A program made the translations under genes and the position numbers. Below the pieces are notes generated by a model. It was given only the letters and a program-made list of their open reading frames with translations, did no database searches and was not told the origin of the DNA. A DNA stretch of 5,797 nt from Phytoactinopolyspora endophytica. GTDB lineage: Bacteria; Actinomycetota; Actinomycetes; Jiangellales; Jiangellaceae. Of this stretch, positions 1-5,185 are shown piece after piece; positions within the stretch are counted from its first letter, which is position 1, and each line of letters starts with the position of its first letter. Location of the stretch: assembly GCF_004138495.1 (NCBI RefSeq), contig NZ_ML142870.1, forward strand, positions 57,780 through 63,576. Direction: 5' to 3'.

Positions 1-32
1 CGGCGTCGCCGCTACGTGCGACCATTGACTCC

Positions 33-3011
33 GTGCCCCGACTGAGTTCCCGTTTTCCGTTGGTCGCGCGCAAGGCGGAAGTCGATCAGCTGCGCGCCGC
101 GCTTGAACGCGCCCGCTCCGGCTCGGCGGGAGCCATCCTGGTATCGGGCGACGCGGGCGTCGGCAAGAGCAGACTGATGGCGGAGGCCGCCGAGATCGCG
201 CGCGACGCCGGCGCCGTCGTGCTGGTCGGCCGATGCGTCGACATCAGCGCCGCCGGCTTCCCGTACCTGCCGTTCAGCGAGATCGTCGAACAGATCCGTT
301 CCTTCGACGAGGATCTGCTCGCGCGCCGACCGGTCTTGTCCAGCTTGGTCAGTACCGGCGTACCTGAACATGCGCGGGCTCATACGGCCGACGTGCGCCA
401 AGGCGAGGACACGGCAGCACGAGCGCACATGTTCGACCAGCTCCAGCTCTTCGATGCCGTCTTGGGCGCCCTGAGCGAGCTCAGCGAGGACGCCTGCGTC
501 GCCCTGCAGATCGAGGACCTGCATTGGAGCGACCCGTCCACGCGTGATCTGCTGTCCTTCCTGCTGTCCCGGCTCAGCGGCCAGCGCCTGCTGGTCATGG
601 CGAGCTACCGTTCCGACGATCTGCACCGCCGGCACCCGCTGCGCCCCCTTCTCGCGGAGCTGGTGAGGCTGCCCGCGGTCGAGCGGCTCGACGTTCATCC
701 GTTCAGTCAGCAGGACGCCGAGGCGTTCGTGAAGACCCTTTCCGAGGGAGACGTCCCTCACGATGTCGCGGCCGACATCGCGATGCGCTCCGAGGGCAAT
801 GCCTTCTTCGCCGAGGAGCTCCTGGCCACCCGCTCCACGTCGGATGGCGAAATCCCGACCGTGCTCGCCGACGTGCTGCTGACCCGGGTCGAGAAACTGA
901 GCCCGATCGCTCAGCGAGTGGTCCGCGTTGCCTCGGTCAGTGGCCGATGGCATGTCCGGCATGGCACGCTGCATGCCGTCATGGACCTCGAGGCCAGCGA
1001 GCTCGAGGCGGCCCTGAGAGAGTCGTTACAGAACAACGTACTGGTCCCCGGGGTCGAGGACGCCTACACATTCCGGCACGCTCTGCTCCGCGAGGCCATC
1101 TACACCGATCTTCTGCCGGGTGAGCGAGTCCGGTTGCACGCCAACTACGCGGAATGGCTGGCCCAGCAGAACAGGCCCGGGATAGCCGCCGCGCTCGCGT
1201 ACCACAGCACTCGGGCCAATGACTTGCCGACCGCACTCGCCGCCTCGGTCCAGGCGGCGAGCGACGCGCAGCACAAAGGTGCGTTCGGCGCGAAACTTCA
1301 GCACATCGAACGCGCCCTCGAGCTGTGGGACGTCGTCGACGACGCCGAGGCACGCGCGGGTGTCAGCGAGTTCGCCCTGACCTGTAAAGCGGCCCACGCG
1401 GCAGGCTCGGCCGGACAGCCGGAGCGCGCCCTCGCCTACATGCGGACTGCCGTGCCGCTGGCGGATGCACACGACGATCCCGTCCTCTCCGCCGACACCC
1501 GCCGGCAGCTCGCATTGACCCTGATCGGTGACGGCCAATGGACAGAGGCCGACCAAGCCATCGGCGAAGCCTGGGAGCTCATCAAGGACAGCCCACCAAG
1601 CGCGGAACGAGCGTGGGTGCTGGCCATGCGGGCGAGGGTGACCATGGTCGACACGCAGCGCCGGCAGTTCGCCGAGGCCGCTGAGGAAGACGCCCGCGCC
1701 TCGGGGGCAGCCAGCGCCGAAGCCGATGCCCTGATCTCCCAGGCGTTCTGCGACTATCACGACGGTTACCCCGAGAGAGCCGCTGAACTGCTCGAACGTG
1801 CCCGGCGACGGGCGGAGGAGGCCCGGTCGCTCGATGTCGAGCTCAGGGCGTGGTACAACCTGATCTTCGGCCGTCAGGATCAAGGCCAGCTGGACACAGC
1901 GGCGCGTATCGCCGACGAAGCCATGCGGCATGCTGCCGATCTCGGCCTGTCCTGGAGCACATACGGCCTGCAGATCCGCTGGATAAGCGCCATGGTCCAC
2001 CATGCGCGCGGCGACTGGGACTCCGCCACCGAGGCTGCCGCGCCACCAGGCGAAGCCGTGTCGGACGCCATCACGGCGCTTCTGGCCGCGTCCGGAGCGA
2101 TGATCCAGGTGGGGCGTGGACAGTTCGAGCAAGCCGAGCGAGAACTCGAACGGCTTCGACCCGAGTGGTACCGCAACGAAGATGAGCAGATCGCGATCTT
2201 GGCCGGCACCGCTGGTGCTGAGCTCGCGTGCTGGCAAGGCCGGTCTGAGGACGCCGTCACCGTTGTCGACGAGGCGCTGAATGCCATCCGCTTCTGCTCC
2301 GGTGAAGAGTGGCCGATGAGCGGCATCCGGCTCTCCGCTCTCGCACTTCAGGCGCAGGCGGACCTCGCACGCTCCGCCGCGACGCCCAGGGACGCGGCGC
2401 CGCCGGCGGACATCGTCGAGGCGGGCGACAACCTGCTCGAGGCCGCCGAGAAGACGGCGCGCCTCGGCGATCCTCGTGGTGCCGGGCTGGGACCGGAAGG
2501 GCGCGCCTGGCTGGGACGGGCACGCGCCGAGCACGCTCGCCTGCGCGGTGAGGAAACGCCTGAGACATGGCAAGCGGTCATCGACGCGTTCGGCTACGGC
2601 GAGGTGTACCAGCAGGCCATCGCACGCTGGCGCCTCGCTGAGGTTCACATCGTGGCCGATCAGCGCAACGACGCCGCCGACCAGCTGACAAACGCGCTAT
2701 CCGTGGCCGAGCGGCTCGGTGCGCGGCCACTCGCCGACGCGGTGCGGTCACTCGCCCGGCGAGCGCGGATCTCCCTGCCCGGCGCGCCCGTCCCGTCGGT
2801 CGACATCCTGACGCCTCGGGAGAGATCCGTGCTGACGCTCGTCGCCCAGGGACACACCAACCGCAAGGTCGGCGAGGAACTGTTCATCAGTGAGAAGACG
2901 GTGAGCGTCCACCTCTCCCGGGTGATGTCCAAGCTCGGCGCCGCAGGACGTACCGAAGCGGTCGCGCTCGCTTATCAGCGTGGGCTGCTCGACGAAACAC
3001 CGACGTCGTAG
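33..3011 (+). CDS. LAL-type LuxR family transcriptional regulator with N-terminal ATPase domain
   Basis: A 992-residue cytoplasmic regulator of the large ATP-binding LuxR (LAL/MalT-like) class, whose members sense ligand or partner state through an ATPase and activate promoters through a C-terminal DNA-binding domain. Seen: Walker A GDAGVGKS at residues 39-46; Walker B VALQIEDLHWSD near 156-167 with the acidic pair E161-D162; a sensor-like segment LLVMASYRSDDLHRRHPL near 186-203; and the YTFRHALLREAIY block near 345-357 that closes the ATPase region in this family. Residues about 380-900 are alanine- and leucine-rich helices resembling TPR repeats. The LuxR helix-turn-helix is at about 926-980, with LTPRE and SEKTVSVHLSRVMSKLG intact. 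The GTG at 33 gives a normal N terminus, but no Shine-Dalgarno sequence precedes it and the frame is open to base 3, so the true start may lie upstream. One rare TTA codon encodes L332 (1026-1028). It ends 113 bases before the VOC gene, same strand. Family call is sure; targets are unknown, though such regulators often sit in natural-product clusters. Confidence 0.93.
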   Translation: MPRLSSRFPLVARKAEVDQLRAALERARSGSAGAILVSGDAGVGKSRLMAEAAEIARDAGAVVLVGRCVDISAAGFPYLPFSEIVEQIRSFDEDLLARRPVLSSLVSTGVPEHARAHTADVRQGEDTAARAHMFDQLQLFDAVLGALSELSEDACVALQIEDLHWSDPSTRDLLSFLLSRLSGQRLLVMASYRSDDLHRRHPLRPLLAELVRLPAVERLDVHPFSQQDAEAFVKTLSEGDVPHDVAADIAMRSEGNAFFAEELLATRSTSDGEIPTVLADVLLTRVEKLSPIAQRVVRVASVSGRWHVRHGTLHAVMDLEASELEAALRESLQNNVLVPGVEDAYTFRHALLREAIYTDLLPGERVRLHANYAEWLAQQNRPGIAAALAYHSTRANDLPTALAASVQAASDAQHKGAFGAKLQHIERALELWDVVDDAEARAGVSEFALTCKAAHAAGSAGQPERALAYMRTAVPLADAHDDPVLSADTRRQLALTLIGDGQWTEADQAIGEAWELIKDSPPSAERAWVLAMRARVTMVDTQRRQFAEAAEEDARASGAASAEADALISQAFCDYHDGYPERAAELLERARRRAEEARSLDVELRAWYNLIFGRQDQGQLDTAARIADEAMRHAADLGLSWSTYGLQIRWISAMVHHARGDWDSATEAAAPPGEAVSDAITALLAASGAMIQVGRGQFEQAERELERLRPEWYRNEDEQIAILAGTAGAELACWQGRSEDAVTVVDEALNAIRFCSGEEWPMSGIRLSALALQAQADLARSAATPRDAAPPADIVEAGDNLLEAAEKTARLGDPRGAGLGPEGRAWLGRARAEHARLRGEETPETWQAVIDAFGYGEVYQQAIARWRLAEVHIVADQRNDAADQLTNALSVAERLGARPLADAVRSLARRARISLPGAPVPSVDILTPRERSVLTLVAQGHTNRKVGEELFISEKTVSVHLSRVMSKLGAAGRTEAVALAYQRGLLDETPTS

Positions 3012-3061
3012 GGTGCACAGCGCTCTGTCCACGTCGACCGCCCCGACCCGTCGAAAAGCAG

Positions 3062-3091
3062 GTGACGGTCATCCCCGCGATGCCATAACGT
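3062..3091 (+). promoter_or_regulatory. Possible promoter for the VOC gene
   Basis: GTGACG (3062-3067) matches the -35 consensus TTGACR at five of six positions. It is followed after 18 bases by TAACGT (3086-3091), which fits the loose actinobacterial -10 pattern TAnnnT. Transcription would start near 3098, leaving about 27 bases of leader with the ribosome binding site in it. I saw no terminator between the regulator gene and here, so read-through from upstream is equally possible. Weak pattern match only. Confidence 0.33.
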
Positions 3092-3110
3092 GCCACGCGA
3101 CGTCACGACG

Positions 3111-3116
3111 AAGGAG
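3111..3116 (+). promoter_or_regulatory. Ribosome binding site of the VOC gene
   Basis: AAGGAG lies eight bases before the ATG at 3125. It is the clearest Shine-Dalgarno sequence in the window and fixes the start of the VOC gene. Confidence 0.8.
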
Positions 3117-3124
3117 ACACACGC

Positions 3125-3565
3125 ATGAGCCACACACCCGCCGAAGCGGACAACTCGGCGAACACCCCGGGACTACGGATCCAATGCCTAAGCGTGGACA
3201 CGCACGATCCGAGCCGGATAGCGGACTTCTGGCAGGCTGCGCTGGGCTGGCGCCGGACCTACGAGGACCAGGACGAGGTCGCGCTCGAGCCACCGTCCGG
3301 AAGCCCGGAGGACGGGGTCTCGCCTGACCTGTTGTTCTTAAAGGTCCCGGAACGTAAGACCGTCAAAAATCGCCTGCACGTCTGCCTCCGTCCCACTGAC
3401 CAGGTCCGCGAGGTCGAACGACTGACCGCTCTCGGCGCTACCCGGGAGTCGGTCGGGCAGTCCGACGACGTGACCTGGGTCGTCATGGCCGATCCTGACG
3501 GCAACGAGTTCTGCGTCCTGCGCGCGTTCACAGCGGAGGAGCTTTCGCAACTTCAGCAGGCGTAG
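3125..3565 (+). CDS. VOC family protein (Glyoxalase_6-like)
   Basis: A 146-residue protein of the vicinal oxygen chelate superfamily, which includes glyoxalases, dioxygenases, epimerases and antibiotic-binding resistance proteins. Seen: an opening strand and helix, LRIQCLSVDTHDPSRIADFW (17-36), followed by LGW (40-42). The phrase VPERKTVKNRLHVCLR (74-89) and the ending DDVTWVVMADPDGNEFCVL (114-132) are hallmark segments of the actinobacterial Glyoxalase_6 group. H85 and E128 sit where VOC proteins often place metal ligands, but I cannot show that metal is bound. Length is normal for a single-domain, two-module VOC protein that probably works as a dimer in the cytoplasm. Residues 1-16 are a polar tail. 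One TTA codon encodes L72 (3338-3340). It lies between the regulator and the ligase genes, so a role linked to the ligase's substrate or product is conceivable. Substrate is unknown; the family call is firm. Confidence 0.93.
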   Translation: MSHTPAEADNSANTPGLRIQCLSVDTHDPSRIADFWQAALGWRRTYEDQDEVALEPPSGSPEDGVSPDLLFLKVPERKTVKNRLHVCLRPTDQVREVERLTALGATRESVGQSDDVTWVVMADPDGNEFCVLRAFTAEELSQLQQA

Positions 3566-3576
3566 ACCGCGGCGGC

Positions 3577-3606
3577 TTGGTGTTCCGCAGCCGTCGGCGT
3601 TACGCT
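3577..3606 (+). promoter_or_regulatory. Possible promoter driving a leaderless uORF and the ligase gene
   Basis: TTGGTG (3577-3582), 18 bases, then TACGCT (3601-3606) gives a weak -35 and a TAnnnT -10. The -10 ends seven bases before the A of the ATG at 3614, so the predicted transcription start falls on or one base before that ATG. This is the layout of leaderless transcripts, which are common in actinobacteria. The box begins 11 bases after the VOC stop codon. The hexamers alone are poor; the exact spacing to the ATG is the stronger argument. Confidence 0.4.
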
Positions 3607-3613
3607 CGTACAC

Positions 3614-3685
3614 ATGCCAGGTCAGCGTCTGTTTATCTGCCCCCGGTCGGCGACGGTTCGCCGCCCGCGGGGTGTGCTCGCCTGA
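3614..3685 (+). CDS. Possible 23-residue leader peptide (uORF) upstream of the PheS-like ligase
   Basis: A short ORF from ATG (3614) to TGA (3683-3685), encoding a basic peptide that begins MPGQRLFIC and has five arginines. It has no ribosome binding site, but a promoter-like pair is positioned so that the message would begin at or beside its ATG, allowing leaderless translation. It contains TTT for Phe7 (3632-3634), uncommon in GC-rich DNA, then Ile8 and Cys9. Hairpin-forming bases start at codon 10. Its stop lies 81 bases before the ligase ATG and 10 bases before an arm that can pair over the ligase ribosome binding site. A role as a sensing leader peptide is inferred. A 24-codon ORF in GC-rich DNA can also arise by chance, and I do not recognise the peptide. 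Confidence 0.42.
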   Translation: MPGQRLFICPRSATVRRPRGVLA

Positions 3686-3696
3686 CGCACTGACCC
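3686..3696 (+). repeat. 11-bp direct repeat, left copy
   Basis: CGCACTGACCC directly follows the uORF stop codon and runs into the left arm of the sequestering stem. An exact second copy lies downstream of the ligase gene at 5050-5060. Function unknown; chance cannot be ruled out. Confidence 0.5.
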
Positions 3697-3752
3697 TTCG
3701 CGGACCGATCCGGCCGGGGGAGATTCGCTCCCTCCGTTCATCCCACTCCGCG

Positions 3753-3759
3753 AAGAAGG
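3753..3759 (+). promoter_or_regulatory. Ribosome binding site of the PheS-like ligase gene
   Basis: AAGAAGG ends seven bases before the ATG at 3767 and supports that start. Its first three bases lie in the right arm of the 8-bp inverted repeat 3696-3703/3748-3755. CCTTC (3695-3699) could alternatively pair with GAAGG (3755-3759), hiding the whole core. Confidence 0.65.
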
Positions 3760-3766
3760 TCATCGC

Positions 3767-4978
3767 ATGTCTACACCCACCCCCGTCCTGAGCACGTCTT
3801 CTACCGGCATCCGAGAAGGAGACCGGGTCACGCCGCTCGCGTTGCCGGCTCTCCTGAACGCTCTGTCGGTGCGCGACCTCACCGACCCGGCCGAGGGTTC
3901 GCATGCCCTCCAGATCCTCATCGACGACGCCGCGGCGGCATTGGCTCGGCTGTGGAACGCCGACGTATGCGTCGAACGTTCGCGCCCGATCGTCAGCCTG
4001 GAAGACAACTACGACCGGCTCGGATACGCACCCGATGCGGTCGCCCGCGACGTCCGCTATACGCGGTACGTCAGCGACACCACGATGTTGCGCAGCCACA
4101 CGTCGGCCGGTATCCCGCCGGCATTGCGCCGGCTGGCGGCCGCCCACGGCGGACCGGATGGTGGCAGAGGCGGCTCATCCTCGCTCGGCTCCGAGCAGGT
4201 CCTGCTCGTTCTTCCCGGTATCTGCCACCGCAGGGACGCCATCGACCGAATCCACACGGGAACGCCACACCAGCTGGACCTGTGGCTGCTGCGCCGCGGC
4301 GGACGCCGCCTGGACCACGATGATCTCCAAGACATGGTGGCCACGCTGGTCGAAGCGCTGCTTCCCGGTGCCCATTGGCGTTGGACGTCAGCGACGCACC
4401 CATACACAGTCGGCGGACGCGAAGTCAACGCCATCAGCGGCAACGAGCCTGTGGAAATCGCCGAGTGCGGCCTCGCGGTCCCGGACGTCCTGGCCGGCGC
4501 CGGTCTCGATCCGGCTGAGTGGACCGGACTCGCGCTGGGCATGGGGCTGGACCGGATGCTCATGTTACGCAAGGGCATCCCGGACATCCGACTGCTGCGT
4601 TCCGCGGATGTCCGGATCGCCGAGCAGATGCACGACCTCACGCCGTACCGGACCGTGTCCGATCTGCCGCCCGCGCGCCGTGACATCTCGATCGCCGTCG
4701 ACAGCGGCGTCGACGATGAGGTGCTCGGCGACCGCATCCGTGAGGCCTTGGAGGGCGACGCGGACCTCGTCGAGGAGGTCGCTGTGCTGTCGGCTACCCA
4801 GTACGACGAGTTGCCGAAAGCCGCGCGGAAACGGTTAGGCATCCGGCCCGGACAGGTGAACCTCCTCATCCGGCTCGTTCTGCGGCCCGTCGATCAGACC
4901 ATGACCAGCGACGACGCGAACGCGTTGCGCGAGCGCATCTACGCCGCCGTGCACCAAGGCGAGCCCGCGGTAGCCTAG
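3767..4978 (+). CDS. srmL: PheS-related class II ligase with C-terminal FDX-ACB domain (SrmL-like)
   Basis: A 403-residue enzyme combining a PheS-like aminoacyl-tRNA-synthetase core with a PheT-type anticodon-binding domain in one chain, as in mitochondrial PheRS. Class II enzymes activate a carboxylate with ATP and pass it to an acceptor, usually tRNA. Seen: LRSHTS at 108-113, matching the LRTHTS of PheS; motif 2-like CHRRDAIDRIHTGTPHQLD at 153-171, keeping R155, R156, D157 and Q169; IAECG at 231-235; motif 3 GMGLDR at 258-263 with the following GIPDIRLL; and an FDX-ACB domain at about 301-397 opening PPARRD and ending in a DQTMTSDDANALRERI segment. The bacterial PheS N-terminal coiled coil and all other PheT domains, including editing, are absent. 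The Phe-binding FPF of PheS reads H211-P212-Y213 here, arguing against plain Phe-tRNA synthesis. TTA codons encode L267 and L357. I recall this group being named 'PheS-related mystery ligase SrmL'; symbol from memory. Substrate and acceptor are unknown. Confidence 0.88.
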   Translation: MSTPTPVLSTSSTGIREGDRVTPLALPALLNALSVRDLTDPAEGSHALQILIDDAAAALARLWNADVCVERSRPIVSLEDNYDRLGYAPDAVARDVRYTRYVSDTTMLRSHTSAGIPPALRRLAAAHGGPDGGRGGSSSLGSEQVLLVLPGICHRRDAIDRIHTGTPHQLDLWLLRRGGRRLDHDDLQDMVATLVEALLPGAHWRWTSATHPYTVGGREVNAISGNEPVEIAECGLAVPDVLAGAGLDPAEWTGLALGMGLDRMLMLRKGIPDIRLLRSADVRIAEQMHDLTPYRTVSDLPPARRDISIAVDSGVDDEVLGDRIREALEGDADLVEEVAVLSATQYDELPKAARKRLGIRPGQVNLLIRLVLRPVDQTMTSDDANALRERIYAAVHQGEPAVA

Positions 4979-5034
4979 AGTCAGGCGCCGGTTCCCACGC
5001 CGTCGGCGGCAGTTGGATCTAGCCACCTCGATGA

Positions 5035-5080
5035 CCTACACTCAAAGTGCGCACTGACCCGGGCGCATGCCCGGTGTAGG
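5035..5080 (+). other. Nested inverted repeats downstream of the ligase gene
   Basis: CCTACAC (5035-5041) is the exact reverse complement of GTGTAGG (5074-5080). Inside it lie the perfect palindrome AGTGCGCACT (5046-5055) and a tight hairpin CCGGGC-GCAT-GCCCGG (5059-5074). The outer and inner stems compete for one G (5074), so they could stack with the inner stem one pair shorter. The whole could fold as a branched RNA or form a protein-binding site. It does not fit a tRNA cloverleaf. Function unknown. Confidence 0.5.
5050..5060 (+). repeat. 11-bp direct repeat, right copy
   Basis: Exact copy of CGCACTGACCC from 3686-3696, in the same orientation, so the two copies bracket the ligase gene. 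Here it overlaps the 10-bp palindrome AGTGCGCACT (5046-5055) and leads into the CCGGGC/GCCCGG hairpin. Confidence 0.5.
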
Positions 5081-5090
5081 TGTGAGTTCA

Positions 5091-5123
5091 AGGGGCGCCC
5101 CGTAGAGGGCGCCCTTCTTCTTT
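5091..5123 (+). terminator. Rho-independent terminator after the ligase gene
   Basis: GGGCGCCC (5093-5100) pairs perfectly with GGGCGCCC (5107-5114) around a 6-base loop CGTAGA. Two further pairs (A-U and G-U) extend the stem to ten, and it is followed by CTTCTTT. The T-rich tail lies on the right, so it stops rightward transcription, that is, the ligase transcript ending at 4978. Reading leftward there is no T run after the stem, so it is not a good terminator for the opposing DUF3800 gene. Confidence 0.82.
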
Positions 5124-5185
5124 ACGTGGCCACACCAATATTCCATCGCTTCTGCTCTGATCCACATCAGTGGCCCAAAGCGGCT

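Larger units (their letters stand above)
3640..3759 (+). promoter_or_regulatory. Structured 5' leader with mutually exclusive pairings; candidate translational attenuator
   Basis: Pairings read by eye. Hairpin 1: inner stem CGGCGA/TCGCCG (3648-3653 with 3658-3663) plus outer stem CCCCG/CGGGG (3641-3645 with 3668-3672). Hairpin 2: seven pairs, one of them G-U, 3716-3722 with 3728-3734, loop ATTCG. Sequestering stem: CTTCGCGG (3696-3703) with CCGCGAAG (3748-3755), whose right arm overlaps the start of the ligase Shine-Dalgarno region. Long-range stem: 3640-3650 with 3710-3720, ten Watson-Crick pairs and one G-U. The long-range stem cannot coexist with hairpin 1 or 2, nor, without a pseudoknot, with the sequestering stem. 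No uridine run follows hairpin 2, so control would be of translation and not termination. GC-rich DNA yields many chance stems, so confidence is moderate. Confidence 0.42.

Noticed and set aside
12..974. 320-codon open frame on the minus strand opposite the regulator's ATPase domain
   Set aside because: It is the antisense shadow of a GC-rich gene with clear Walker motifs on the plus strand. Its translation shows no domain I recognise.
1026..2648. 540-codon open frame on the minus strand opposite the regulator's middle region
   Set aside because: Long antisense frames are expected where third positions are nearly all G or C. No motifs, no ribosome binding site, and fully covered by the regulator gene.
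3716..3734. Intrinsic terminator within the ligase leader
   Set aside because: The seven-pair hairpin is followed by CGTTCATCCC and not a T run, so Rho-independent termination is unlikely.
3566..3766. T-box riboswitch before the synthetase-like gene
   Set aside because: No T-box consensus element was found. The paired structures here are better explained as a leader-peptide attenuator or as chance.
3814..3844. Internal AAGGAG (3814-3819) as the ribosome binding site for a shorter ligase start
   Set aside because: The codon at proper spacing is GTC, not a start; the nearest in-frame TTG (3842) is too far. The ATG at 3767 has its own ribosome binding site.
4057..4869. 270-codon minus-strand frame opposite the ligase gene, plus other overlapping frames such as 3338-4147 and 3903-4838
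   Set aside because: All overlap the ligase gene, whose catalytic motifs are conserved in a single plus-strand frame. Their translations are compositionally biased with no family resemblance.
5035..5113. tRNA gene or tRNA fragment, suggested by stacked hairpins and a GAGTTCAAGG segment
   Set aside because: The bases flanking TTCAA do not form a T stem (GTGAG on the left against GGCGC on the right), and no acceptor stem or anticodon arm with a 7-base loop can be drawn.
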